Source: Ectopseudomonas composti (lineage in GTDB: Bacteria > Pseudomonadota > Gammaproteobacteria > Pseudomonadales > Pseudomonadaceae). Taken from it: a stretch of DNA of 13,874 nt. The notes below the pieces were generated by a model. That model did no database searches. It worked only from the letters and a program-made list of their open reading frames with translations, and was not told where the DNA came from. The stretch is taken from the NCBI GenBank assembly GCA_946886245.1, contig CAMPIF010000059.1, positions 1-13,874 of the forward strand, in the 5' to 3' direction. Numbering within the stretch: the stretch's first letter is position 1; every line of letters begins with the position of its first letter. The translations under genes were made by a program, and so were the position numbers. This document shows positions 1 to 6,989 of this stretch, in pieces.

Positions 1-583
1 GTCTATCTTCACTAGGTGCCGCAGCCTCCCCGCGAGCAGCAGGGCGGCTGGCCAGCAGGCTTTCCAGATCTGCAGATTCGCCCAGCAGATGCATGTAGCG
101 GTCCTCGCGCTGACCACTCTGGCGCGGCAGCAGCAGCGCCAGACCTCGACCGATCAGACGCTCCAGCTGATGCTGGACCTCCGCGACATCGTCGAAATCG
201 TGCATGCGATTGCTGCGCGTGAGCAGTTCATTGAGCGTCTGCGGGCCGCGCAACAGCAGCAGGCCGAGCAATACAGTCTGTGGCTTGACCAACTCCAGCT
301 GCTTGTCGCAACGCTGTTCCCAGCGGTCGGCACGGCTGCCCATCACCAGGTGCACCAGCTTGCGACCTTCCAGGCTGCGCAAGTAGCGCCCGACTTCACC
401 GGTTTCCAGGTTCATCAAGGGTTCGCGACTGGTTTTCTGGTTGCAGGCCAGTTGCACGGCATTGAGCGTCAGCGGATAGGTTTCCGGCGTGGTCAGCTGC
501 TTTTCGATCAGGCAGCCGAGGATGCGCACTTCGGCGGCGTGCAGCGGGGTTTCACCAATCAGCGGGGAAGGCGTGTGCGACAT
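1..583 (-). CDS. yceH: YceH-family protein (DUF480/UPF0502), 3' end cut by the window
   Basis: The first 194 codons are present and the frame is still open at base 1, so only the C-terminal tail is missing; the family is usually a little over 200 residues. Recognition rests on the N-terminal block: [17 protein letters not shown], then [20 protein letters not shown], the DUF480 signature. The fold is a tandem winged-helix, so a DNA- or protein-binding role is plausible, but no reaction or partner is established for the family. The ATG at 583 has an AGGA ribosome site about 8 bases upstream. It shares its strand with the TetR gene whose stop lies 48 bp upstream; no terminator is visible between them. 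Family call firm, function unknown. Confidence 0.9.
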   Translation of the reverse strand, partial: MSHTPSPLIGETPLHAAEVRILGCLIEKQLTTPETYPLTLNAVQLACNQKTSREPLMNLETGEVGRYLRSLEGRKLVHLVMGSRADRWEQRCDKQLELVKPQTVLLGLLLLRGPQTLNELLTRSNRMHDFDDVAEVQHQLERLIGRGLALLLPRQSGQREDRYMHLLGESADLESLLASRPAARGEAAAPSEDR

Positions 584-631
584 GGATCGATCCTGGCAGA
601 AAGAACCCGCATAGGTTAACGACATCCGCGC

Positions 632-1198
632 TCAGCTGACAGGTTTCAATCTGTGTTCGAGCATGTCCAGGCTGGCGCCGAGCACCTGCTGGCGCGATTG
701 TTGGCTGGCCATCATGCGTGCCAGCAGCAGGCTGCCCAGGCATTGCGCGAGAATCGTCCAGGCCAGTTGCGGGTCGCCGATGATCTCGGCCCAGGTGCTC
801 TGCAACTGCAGGATCTGTTGCTCGGTACGCAGCCGGACGCGTTCATCGGCACGGGCGATCTCCGCACCCAGGGTCGGTAGTACACAGCCTTTGTCCGGCT
901 GCTCGACATGCGCCAGGCTGAGATAGGCCGTCAGGCAGCGTTGCAGCTTGTCACGCCCGGCGTCACCCGGTTCGCCACCAAGCCGGCTCAGGCTGTTGCG
1001 CAGCTCGCGTTCGATCAGCTCGACGAACAAGTCATCCTTGCTCGGAAAGTGGCTGTAGAAAGCCGCGCCGGTTAGACCAATGGTCTTCATCAGCGCGTCC
1101 ACGCCGGTCACGGCAAAACCTTGCTGCTTGGCAAGTGCGCCGCTGCTGGCGAGCAGGCGCTCGCGGGTTTCGGCCTTGTGTTCGGCGCAATAGCGCAT
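632..1198 (-). CDS. TetR/AcrR-family transcriptional repressor
   Basis: A 188-residue protein with a TetR N-terminal helix-turn-helix (about residues 10-55: TRERLLASSGALAKQQGF, then the recognition segment ending in FYSHFPSKDDLF) and a helical C-terminal ligand domain containing GCVLPTLGAEIARAD. I take the start MRYCAEHK at 1198, the usual distance ahead of the HTH, rather than an in-frame ATG at 1240, which adds 14 non-family residues and would lie upstream of the likely -10 (TATGCT, minus strand, 1241-1236). It is divergent from the SDR gene at 1288, with a double palindrome between them, the typical layout of a local repressor controlling itself and its neighbour. Ligand unknown; perhaps the substrate of the SDR/isomerase pair (inference). 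Confidence 0.9.
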   Translation of the reverse strand: MRYCAEHKAETRERLLASSGALAKQQGFAVTGVDALMKTIGLTGAAFYSHFPSKDDLFVELIERELRNSLSRLGGEPGDAGRDKLQRCLTAYLSLAHVEQPDKGCVLPTLGAEIARADERVRLRTEQQILQLQSTWAEIIGDPQLAWTILAQCLGSLLLARMMASQQSRQQVLGASLDMLEHRLKPVS

Positions 1199-1221
1199 GG
1201 GTAACACTCTTCTATGCTGGG

Positions 1222-1276
1222 TTGACCTGCCCAAGAGCATAGCATAACGTTCGTTCAGCTAACGGTCGTTAGTCAA
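1222..1276 (+). promoter_or_regulatory. Divergent promoter/operator region with two AACG-N2-CGTT palindromes
   Basis: Two ten-base palindromes, AACGTTCGTT (1246-1255) and AACGGTCGTT (1261-1270), are separated by five bases. The second extends to a 14-base palindrome with CTAACG/CGTTAG arms (1259-1272). On the plus strand, TTGACC (1222-1227) and TAACGT (1245-1250) are 17 bp apart and form a candidate sigma-70 promoter for the SDR whose -10 overlaps the first palindrome. On the minus strand, TATGCT (1241-1236) could be the -10 of the TetR gene. Overlap with both promoters fits repression by the adjacent TetR protein. The sequence symmetry is direct observation; the binding protein is inferred from position. 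Confidence 0.65.
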
Positions 1277-1287
1277 TGGAGAAGGCC

Positions 1288-2019
1288 ATGCACGAGAACA
1301 ACAAGGTCGCGTTGATCATTGGTGCCGGTGATGCCACTGGCGGCGCCATCGCCCGGCGTTTTGCCCGTGAGGGGTACATCGCCTGCGTCACCCGCCGCAG
1401 CCTGGACAAGCTGCAACCGCTGCTGGCGGAAATCCGCGACGCAGGCGGTGAGGCGCACGGTTTCGCTTCCGATGCGCGGCGTGAGGAACAGGTAGCCGAA
1501 TTGGTCGAGAGCATCGAACGTGACATCGGGCCGATCGAGGTGATGGTGTTCAATATCGGCGCCAACGTGCCTTGCAGCATCCTCGATGAAACCGCACGCA
1601 AATACTTCAAGATCTGGGAAATGGCCTGCTTCTCCGGCTTTCTCACCAGTCAGGCGGTGGCCAGGCGCATGGTCGCCCGTGGCCGTGGCACCATCCTGTT
1701 CACCGGCGCGACTGCGGGTCTGCGTGGCGCCGCCGGATTTGCCGCTTTCGCCGGGGCCAAGCACGGCATCCGGGCGCTGGCGCAGAGCATGGCGCGTGAG
1801 CTGGGGCCGTTGAATGTCCATGTCGCCCATGTGGTGGTCGATGGTGCCATCGATACCGCCTTTATCCGCGACAGCTTTCCCGAGCTTTACGCCAAGAAGG
1901 ATCAGGATGGCATTCTCGATCCCGAGCACATTGCCGACAGCTACTGGTTTTTGCATGCACAGCCGCGTGATGCCTGGACCTTCGAGCTGGACCTGCGGCC
2001 GTGGATGGAGCGCTGGTAA
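1288..2019 (+). CDS. Atypical short-chain dehydrogenase/reductase lacking the catalytic Ser and Tyr
   Basis: A 243-residue SDR-fold protein. The nucleotide loop is IIGAGDATGGAIA instead of TGxxxGIG, and the NNAG motif reads NIGAN. At the active site, where classical SDRs have Ser and YxxxK, the sequence reads TGATAGLRG ... FAGAK: Ala replaces Ser, Phe replaces Tyr (TTC at 1747-1749), and Lys is kept (1759-1761). This matches what I recall of the classical-SDR subgroup 10 (cd05373), so the change looks like a family trait, not damage. Its reaction is unknown and it may not be an ordinary oxidoreductase. I prefer the ATG at 1288, which has GGAGAAGG just upstream, over the ATG at 1276, which has no ribosome site. 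It is followed after 43 bp by the isomerase-like gene, probably in one transcript under TetR control. Confidence 0.88.
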   Translation: MHENNKVALIIGAGDATGGAIARRFAREGYIACVTRRSLDKLQPLLAEIRDAGGEAHGFASDARREEQVAELVESIERDIGPIEVMVFNIGANVPCSILDETARKYFKIWEMACFSGFLTSQAVARRMVARGRGTILFTGATAGLRGAAGFAAFAGAKHGIRALAQSMARELGPLNVHVAHVVVDGAIDTAFIRDSFPELYAKKDQDGILDPEHIADSYWFLHAQPRDAWTFELDLRPWMERW

Positions 2020-2062
2020 TCTGCGCTGAGCCCATGATCACAATAACGAGCGAGTGAAACTG

Positions 2063-2656
2063 ATGAGCAAGACAGTGGAGTTCTTCTTCGACCTGGGCAG
2101 CCCGGCGTCCTACCTGGCTCATACTCAGCTGCCTGATCTGTGTCGCGACGCCGGTGCTGAACTGGTCTATCGACCGATGCTGCTCGGCGGCGTGTTCCAG
2201 GCTACCGGCAACGCCTCGCCGACGATGATTCCGGCCAAGGGCCGTTACATGATTCGCGACCTGGCGCGCTTTGCCGAGCGTTACGGCGTGCCGATGCGCT
2301 TCAATCCGCATTTTCCGATCAATACTCTGACGCTGATGCGCCTGCTGGTGGCGGTGCAATCGCATCAGCCGGAGCGTTTCGACGATGCCTTGCAGGCGCT
2401 GTTCCGGGCGATCTGGGTCGACGGGGTGAACATGGGGGATCCGGCCAAGGTGACAGGTGTGCTGGTTGCCGCTGGTTTCGACGCGGCCGTTCTGCAGGCG
2501 CAGATCGCCGAACCGGCAGTGAAGGAGGCGCTCAAGGCGACTACCGAAGAGGCGGTCAAACGCGGCGTATTTGGCGCGCCGACCTGCTTTGTCGGCGGTG
2601 AGATGTTCTTCGGTCAGGATCGCCTGGACTTCGTTCGCGAAGCACTTCGCGGCTAG
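2063..2656 (+). CDS. DsbA-family 2-hydroxychromene-2-carboxylate isomerase-like protein (GST-kappa type)
   Basis: A 197-residue thioredoxin-fold protein of the DsbA/GST-kappa group. The N-terminal VEFFFDLGSPASYLA carries the Ser-containing active site (Ser13, SPxSYL) that replaces the DsbA CxxC. A helical insert follows, and the C-terminus has the family block GVFGAPTCFVGGEMFFGQDR, with the cis-Pro loop APT. Known relatives isomerise 2-hydroxychromene-2-carboxylate in naphthalene breakdown using glutathione, but no other naphthalene gene is present, so the true substrate is open. The ATG at 2063 gives the family-typical N-terminus; an in-frame GTG at 2054 would add three residues. It probably shares a transcript with the catalytic-residue-less SDR upstream, suggesting a joint step on a glutathione-linked or aromatic compound (inference). 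Confidence 0.9.
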   Translation: MSKTVEFFFDLGSPASYLAHTQLPDLCRDAGAELVYRPMLLGGVFQATGNASPTMIPAKGRYMIRDLARFAERYGVPMRFNPHFPINTLTLMRLLVAVQSHQPERFDDALQALFRAIWVDGVNMGDPAKVTGVLVAAGFDAAVLQAQIAEPAVKEALKATTEEAVKRGVFGAPTCFVGGEMFFGQDRLDFVREALRG

Positions 2657-2688
2657 GTGCTTTTCGTCCAGGGCCTGATGCCTGGCAC

Positions 2689-2714
2689 AATGGCCGGATC
2701 ATTTTCCGGCCATT
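2689..2714 (+). other. Stem-loop between the isomerase gene and the DUF3820 gene
   Basis: AATGGCCGG (2689-2697) and CCGGCCATT (2706-2714) form a perfect nine-base-pair stem with an eight-base AT-rich loop. It begins 33 bp after the isomerase stop and ends 10 bp before the ATG at 2725. There is no T-run after it, so it is not a textbook intrinsic terminator. It could weaken read-through from the upstream operon or affect translation of the downstream gene. Confidence 0.4.
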
Positions 2715-2724
2715 CGAGCAACCG

Positions 2725-2940
2725 ATGAACCCCGAAGCGCTGAAACTCCTGGTGACCCGCCGCATGCCTTACGGCAAGTACAAGGATCGACTGATCGCCG
2801 ATCTGCCGGGGCACTACCTCAACTGGTTCGCCCGCACGGGCTTTCCCAAGGGCGAGCTGGGCCAACTGCTCGCGCTGATGCAGGAGATCGATCACAACGG
2901 CCTCAAGCCGCTGCTCGATCCGTTGCGCGACCGTTCGTAG
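2725..2940 (+). CDS. DUF3820 family small protein
   Basis: A 71-residue protein beginning MNPEALKLLVTRRMPYGKYK and containing DRLIADLPGHYLNWF and GFPKGELGQLLALM, the DUF3820 pattern (PF12843, labelled 'putative quorum-sensing-regulated virulence factor' in Pfam as I recall). The MPYGKYKG/D-IADLPxxYLxWF pattern is common in small bacterial proteins, but no biochemical role is established and the virulence label should not be read as function. It is soluble, with no signal peptide or membrane segment. The ribosome site is weak (GAG six bases before ATG) and lies next to the stem-loop at 2689-2714. The TAG stop is also the first TAG of a REP repeat (2937-2957). Confidence 0.88.
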   Translation: MNPEALKLLVTRRMPYGKYKDRLIADLPGHYLNWFARTGFPKGELGQLLALMQEIDHNGLKPLLDPLRDRS

Positions 2941-2995
2941 CCCGGAAGCAATCCGGGGACCATTTCCGATCTCTCCCGGATTCCATCCGGGCTAC
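2937..2995. repeat. REP-like inverted pair, family A (CCCGGAT-type)
   Basis: Two 21-base units in opposite orientation, heads outward: 2937-2957 starts GTAGCCCGGA and 2975-2995 ends TCCGGGCTAC. The arms match at 19 of 21 positions when one is reverse-complemented. Each unit has the classic REP form, a GTAG head followed by a short hairpin (CCCGGA...TCCGGG). The same family recurs at 11506-11562. The left GTAG supplies the TAG stop of the DUF3820 gene. Confidence 0.85.
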
Positions 2996-3000
2996 GACTC

Positions 3001-3080
3001 GTAGGGCGCGTCACGCGCACCGCCCCTGCACGTTGCCAAAGTAGCCAGTGCAGGCCATCGGTGCGCACGGCGCACCCTAC
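3001..3080. repeat. REP-like inverted pair, family B (GTAGGGYGCG-type)
   Basis: A second, distinct repeat family begins five bases after the family A pair. Its units are 3001-3021 (GTAGGGCGCG head) and 3060-3080 (ending GCGCACCCTAC), again inverted with the GTAG heads outward. The arms agree at 17 of 21 positions. The right unit folds as GGTGCGC-CGT-GCGCACC and the left as GCGCG-TCA-CGCGC. The pair ends 13 bases before the stop of the convergent 82-residue gene, so repeats fill almost the whole space between the two genes. Confidence 0.8.
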
Positions 3081-3093
3081 GTCTGAGTTGGCC

Positions 3094-3342
3094 TCAATGC
3101 CAGCTGCGGCCGTGATCCAGCTTCTGGTCCACCAGCCATTTGCCATGGGCGATGGATGCGTGCTGGGCCTTGTTCAGGTCATCCATGAAGGCGTAATCCA
3201 CCGGCAAGGTCTGGCGCTTGCTGGTGTTGCCGTCGGGATCGGTAATCTGGCAACCGCCAGCCCAGGGTGTCGGCAGGCCGGGGTGTTCCATGACGCTGGC
3301 GCGTATGGTGTGGTCGCGGTGGGTGCAGGTAAGCGCGCTCAT
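3094..3342 (-). CDS. Small hypothetical protein, 82 residues
   Basis: I do not recognise a named family. The protein begins MSALTCTHRDHTIRASVMEH, contains TPWAGGCQITDPDGN, and ends in LVDQKLDHGRSWH. It has two Cys and many His and Asp residues and no signal peptide or membrane segment, so it is probably a small cytoplasmic protein. The coding case rests on a strong ribosome site (GAGGTGG, four bases before ATG), a compact stop-to-repeat junction at the 3' end, and placement convergent to DUF3820. The YAFMDDLNKAQ stretch reads like real protein. It may be Pseudomonas-restricted. Metal binding by the Cys/His residues is possible but unproven. Confidence 0.72.
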   Translation of the reverse strand: MSALTCTHRDHTIRASVMEHPGLPTPWAGGCQITDPDGNTSKRQTLPVDYAFMDDLNKAQHASIAHGKWLVDQKLDHGRSWH

Positions 3343-3581
3343 GAGGCCACCTCGTGGATCAAGGCGCCGCCCTCGGCGTCGACGCTACACCGAGATTCCA
3401 GCTGGGAGCCGGTAGCGGCGCCGCGTGGATGAGTAATGCGTCTGCCTGCAAACCTTAGCGCAAATGCCGGCGAAGCGAATGTTGGCCGACAAACGTGCCG
3501 GTTTTTCTTGCGTCGTCGCAGGCGCTCGCCCTGATTACCGACGCTCAGGGCACAAGGGCATGCAACCAGCGTCGGTGCGTC

Positions 3582-4466
3582 CTAGGATATCTCGCGCACC
3601 CCGTCCGTGCCCCGCGCTTTGGGCGCGAAGCGGGCAGCCAGGCGCATCGACAGAGTGACCAGGCGTTGGTGCAGCGCCGGCATGCTGCGTTGCATCCAGT
3701 CCAGGGCATGGGCATCGGCACCGATGAGGATGCGCCGTTTGTTGGCCAGTACGCCGTTCACGATGACCCTGGCTGCCTGTTCCGGCGTGGTGCGTAGCAT
3801 CTGGTCGTTGAATTGCTGACGTGCCTGCTCGGCGGCCTGACCGGTGACCTTGGCCAGGCTGTCGTTCATCCGCGCGGTCTTGGCGATGTTGGTGCGGATG
3901 CCGCCGGGGTGCACGCAACTGGCGGAAACGCCGCAGGCGGCCATGTCCAGTTCCTGGCGCAGCGACTCGGTAAAGCCGCGCACGGCGAATTTGCTGGCGT
4001 TGTAGGCGCTCATGCCGGGCTGGGAGAACAGGCCGAAGACGCTGGATACATTGACCACATGGCCCTGGCCGGCCGCCTTGAGGTAGGGCAGGAAGGCCTT
4101 GGTGCCGTTGACCACACCCCAGAAGTTGATGCTCATGATCCATTCGTAATCGGCATAGGCGTTGCCCTCCACGGTGCCGCCCTGAGCCACGCCGGCATTG
4201 TTGAAGATGGCGTTGACCCGGCCGAATTCGCTGACGATCTGCTCGGCCCAGGCTTCGACGGCGAAGCGATCAGCAACGTCGACCCGCTGCTGGCTGACGG
4301 TGACGCCGAGCTTGCGTGCCTGTTCGGCGGTTTCCTGGAGGCCCTCGACATTGACGTCGGACAGCGCCAGGTGGCAGCCCTGGCGCGCCAGGTGACAGGC
4401 GAGGGCGCGGCCGATACCGGAGCCGGCGCCGGTGATGGCGGCAACCTTGTTCTCGAAGGATTTCAT
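3582..4466 (-). CDS. Classical short-chain dehydrogenase, last gene of the monooxygenase operon
   Basis: A 294-residue SDR with intact motifs: AAITGAGSGIGRALA for cofactor binding, FNNAG, VVNVSSVFGL with the catalytic Ser, and AYNASK with the Tyr-Lys pair. The LSD acidic residue after the second strand (LALSDVN) favours NAD(H) over NADP(H), an inference from the family rule. The start at 4466 (MKSFENK) overlaps the upstream stop as ATGA, so translation is coupled to the monooxygenase gene; the same frame extends upstream to 4664, but that part lies within the monooxygenase gene. The C-terminal ~40 residues are longer than in a minimal SDR and include a basic amphipathic stretch. It most likely oxidises an alcohol to the ketone that the monooxygenase acts on, or reduces a product. 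In P. aeruginosa an SDR also follows a flavin monooxygenase here (PA1537/PA1538, from memory). Confidence 0.92.
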   Translation of the reverse strand: MKSFENKVAAITGAGSGIGRALACHLARQGCHLALSDVNVEGLQETAEQARKLGVTVSQQRVDVADRFAVEAWAEQIVSEFGRVNAIFNNAGVAQGGTVEGNAYADYEWIMSINFWGVVNGTKAFLPYLKAAGQGHVVNVSSVFGLFSQPGMSAYNASKFAVRGFTESLRQELDMAACGVSASCVHPGGIRTNIAKTARMNDSLAKVTGQAAEQARQQFNDQMLRTTPEQAARVIVNGVLANKRRILIGADAHALDWMQRSMPALHQRLVTLSMRLAARFAPKARGTDGVREIS

Positions 4467-6016
4467 GCGCTGACCTCCTGCGCGTCGAGGCGGATGGCAC
4501 TGCTCTGCGCTGGGTGAGCGGCGTGCTGGCGACTGAAGTGATAGGCATGCGGATCGAAGTGGCGGGTCAGCATGCGAAAGCGCCAGGTGAAACCGGGCCA
4601 CACCGTGCAGTTGCGCCCGCTGACCGGATGCAGGTACCAGCTCATGCAGCCGCCGGCGTTCCATACGGTGCTGCCGAGAGTCTTCTGGATCTTCTTGTTG
4701 AAGGCGTCCTGCGCCTCGCGCTTGGGCTCCAGGCTCTGCAGCCGCCCCTCTTCGAGCTGCTTGAGGGCGCCGAGCACATAGGTGATCTGCGACTCGATCA
4801 TGTAGACCATGGAGTTATGGCCCAGGCCGGTGTTCGGGCCCATGAGGAAGAACAGGTTGGGGAAGCCGGCAGTCATGGTGCCCTTGTAGGCTTGCGGGCC
4901 CTCGGGCCAGGTGTCGAGCAGGTCGACACCGCCACGGCCGAACACCGTGCCGCGCGGCAGCGGGTCGCTCGGGGTGAAGCCGGTGCCGAAGATGATGGCA
5001 TCGACGTCGCGCTCCTGGCCGTCGACGCTGCGCACGCCGCTGGGCAGGATTTCGGCGATACCGTCGGTGATCACCTCGACATTGGCCTGAGTCAGCGCCG
5101 GGTAGTAATCGTTGGAGATCAGCACGCGCTTGCAGCCCATGGTGTAGTCCGGGGTGACCTTGGCGCGCAGCAGCGGGTCCTTGATCTGCTTCTTGATATA
5201 CAGCTTGGCGATACCCTGGGCCATGCGCAGCAGGCGCGGGGCGAAGGCGAAGGCGATCACCCGGCTTTCGAGAATGCCGTACAGCGCGCCGCGCCAGAGC
5301 TTCTGCACCAGCGGGAAGCGCTTGAAGCGCATGCGCTCGCCATCGCGGATGGCACGATCGGGCTTGGGCATGATCCACGGCGCGGTGCGCTGGTAAAGAT
5401 CGAGCCGCGCGACCTGCTGCTGGATCTGCGGCACGAACTGGATGGCCGATGCGCCAGTGCCGATTACCGCCACGCGCTTGCCGGTCAGGTCATAGTCGTG
5501 GTTCCACTGTTGCGAGTGGAAGATCTCGCCCGTGAAATGCTCCAGACCCTTGAGCTTGGGAATCGAGGGTGTCGACAGCGCGCCCATGCCGGAAACCACG
5601 AACTGTGCGCTGTACCGATTACCGGCGCGATCCTGCAGGTGCCATCGCTCGGCATGCTCGTCCCAGCGCATCTGTACCACGTCGGTGCCCAGCAGGGTCT
5701 TGTCCTGCAGGCGGTACTTCTCCCAGCAAGCTTCCAGATACGCCTTGATTTCCGGCTGCCTGGCAAACATTCGCGTCCAGTTCGGGTTGGGCTCGAAGGA
5801 GAAGGAATACAGATGCGATTGCACGTCGCAGCCGCAGCCCGGGTAGTTGTTGACGCGCCAGGTGCCGCCGACACCGGCTTCTTTCTCGAACAGCAGGAAG
5901 TCCCGCTCGCCCTGTTGCTTGAGGCGAATGGCCATGCCGAGGCCGGAGAAGCCGCTGCCGAGGATGGCGATCTTGCACTGGCGCACAGCGCCAGGGGGTG
6001 ACACGGGCGCATTCAT
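4463..6016 (-). CDS. Baeyer-Villiger-type flavin-containing monooxygenase
   Basis: A 517-residue flavoprotein. It has an FAD Rossmann motif AILGSGFSGLG (residues 17-27), the GGTWRVNNYPGCGCD stretch (50-64) matching the GGxWxxxxYPGxxxD signature, the fingerprint FTGEIFHSQQW (161-171; FxGxxxHxxxW), and an NADPH Rossmann motif VIGTGASA (184-191). The Trp at the end of the fingerprint favours a Baeyer-Villiger enzyme over an N-oxide FMO, although the next residue is Asn, not Pro or Asp. Such enzymes use NADPH and oxygen to insert an oxygen atom beside a ketone, giving an ester or lactone. The ATG at 6016 has AGGAG about nine bases upstream. It lies 56 bp after the PF10118 gene and overlaps the SDR by four bases. 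Substrate cannot be told from sequence. Confidence 0.93.
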   Translation of the reverse strand: MNAPVSPPGAVRQCKIAILGSGFSGLGMAIRLKQQGERDFLLFEKEAGVGGTWRVNNYPGCGCDVQSHLYSFSFEPNPNWTRMFARQPEIKAYLEACWEKYRLQDKTLLGTDVVQMRWDEHAERWHLQDRAGNRYSAQFVVSGMGALSTPSIPKLKGLEHFTGEIFHSQQWNHDYDLTGKRVAVIGTGASAIQFVPQIQQQVARLDLYQRTAPWIMPKPDRAIRDGERMRFKRFPLVQKLWRGALYGILESRVIAFAFAPRLLRMAQGIAKLYIKKQIKDPLLRAKVTPDYTMGCKRVLISNDYYPALTQANVEVITDGIAEILPSGVRSVDGQERDVDAIIFGTGFTPSDPLPRGTVFGRGGVDLLDTWPEGPQAYKGTMTAGFPNLFFLMGPNTGLGHNSMVYMIESQITYVLGALKQLEEGRLQSLEPKREAQDAFNKKIQKTLGSTVWNAGGCMSWYLHPVSGRNCTVWPGFTWRFRMLTRHFDPHAYHFSRQHAAHPAQSSAIRLDAQEVSA

Positions 6017-6072
6017 GAGCGAACTCCTGCTTGTCGTTCCTGTTGGTGTCTACATCTGTACGCCAGAAGGCT

Positions 6073-6909
6073 TCAGTTGCTGAAACCGAGGCGCTCGCGC
6101 CAGCGGTTTTCCAGCGTGTCGGTGTCGTGATCCCTGGGGTGAAAGCCTGGGCGGTAGTAGTCCAGATACGGACCGATCAACCTGGTGAAGAAGCCATTAC
6201 GCGGGCCGAACAGCTTCTTCAGGCCGAAGCCCCAACTGCGCCAGTTGAACAGTTGGCCGTCCTTGCGCAGCAGGTGAATCTGGAACCAGCCGATCACGCC
6301 GAGGAACATCAGGGTGGTCAGCATCATCACCAGCGTACGGGTGAAGTAGCCGCCGTAGACCTCCTGGTAGACGTCGTAGCACACGGCCTTGTGCTCGTTT
6401 TCCTCGATGGCGTGCCACATCCACAGTTGATAGAGCTTAGGGTCGTTCATCTGGGTGGTGAGGTCCTCACGCTTGAGCAACTGCTCGGCCATGGTCGCGG
6501 TGAAGTGCTCCAGGGCGCAGGTCGCTGCCAGGCGTTGCTTCTTGGTGCTGAAGCGGGTCGTCCATTCGAGCAATGCCTTGATGCGCAGCTCGAGGCGCTG
6601 CAGATCGATATCGTGCTCGTTGGCGTAGTCGTTGTAGGCCGCATGTTCCTTGGAGTGCATGGCCTCCTGACCGATGAAGGCGCTGATGTCCTTTTTCAGC
6701 TGCGGCTCGCTGACCTGGTCGCGTACGGCGCGCACGCTGTCGACGAAGAACTTCTCACCGTAGGGGAACAGCGACGACAGGTTGTTCATGAAATGGCTCA
6801 TGAATGGGTCGTCGTAGAACCAGTATTTCGCAGTCTCGCTGAAACGGAAGTCCATGCGACGCACCGGAAAGCTGGATTTTGGCTGGGGTAGGGGAGTACT
6901 GGCGTTCAT
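6073..6909 (-). CDS. PF10118 (COG3687) 'metal-dependent hydrolase' family, ferritin-like metal protein
   Basis: A 278-residue protein with the family signatures FPYGEKFFVDSVR (48-60), FIGQEAMHSKEH (78-89), ALEHFT (132-137) and HAIEENEHKAVCYDVY (166-181). The spaced Glu/His residues (E82, H85, H89, E134, H135, E169/E170, E172, H173) look like the ligand set of a ferritin-like di-metal four-helix bundle, so an oxidative role is at least as likely as the hydrolase name. A hydrophobic stretch at about 192-213 (LVMMLTTLMFLGVIGW) suggests membrane contact. The start at 6909 has GAGGA about eight bases upstream; an in-frame ATG at 6972 is less likely. It is the first gene of the operon with the monooxygenase and SDR. 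Confidence 0.88.
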   Translation of the reverse strand: MNASTPLPQPKSSFPVRRMDFRFSETAKYWFYDDPFMSHFMNNLSSLFPYGEKFFVDSVRAVRDQVSEPQLKKDISAFIGQEAMHSKEHAAYNDYANEHDIDLQRLELRIKALLEWTTRFSTKKQRLAATCALEHFTATMAEQLLKREDLTTQMNDPKLYQLWMWHAIEENEHKAVCYDVYQEVYGGYFTRTLVMMLTTLMFLGVIGWFQIHLLRKDGQLFNWRSWGFGLKKLFGPRNGFFTRLIGPYLDYYRPGFHPRDHDTDTLENRWRERLGFSN

Positions 6910-6989
6910 CGTTCGAGTCCTCTTCTGGGGCGTTGGTGCTTCCGATGGTTGTGCGGCTCCGGCTGGCAGCACTCGGGGTCGAAGGTGGT

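Noticed and set aside
89..619. 176-codon open frame on the plus strand
   Set aside because: Antisense to yceH, which has the DUF480 signatures; the antisense product is a Gln/Ala-rich shadow.
1273..1956. 227-codon open frame on the minus strand
   Set aside because: Antisense to the SDR gene, without ribosome site or motifs; its 3' end crosses the tetR/SDR promoter region.
2937..3080. CRISPR-like array from clustered repeats
   Set aside because: The units are inverted pairs of two different families with no regular spacers, no leader and no cas genes. They fit REP elements.
3464..3510. T-run at 3502-3506 as a plus-strand terminator
   Set aside because: The only stem before it (CCGGC...GCCGG) has a loop of more than 20 bases, and no plus-strand gene ends here.
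3343..3581. Possible gene or RNA in the gap between the 82-residue gene and the SDR
   Set aside because: Open frames here lack ribosome sites and recognisable protein features, and I see no stable RNA fold; probably promoter and 3' flanking DNA only.
4467..4664. N-terminal extension of the operon SDR to 4664
   Set aside because: The 66 extra residues are read within the end of the monooxygenase gene. The start at 4466 gives the normal SDR N-terminus and an ATGA overlap.
4514..6001. 495-codon open frame on the plus strand
   Set aside because: It lies antisense to the monooxygenase gene, whose motifs are unmistakable. Long antisense frames are expected in high-GC coding DNA, and the product has no recognisable domain.
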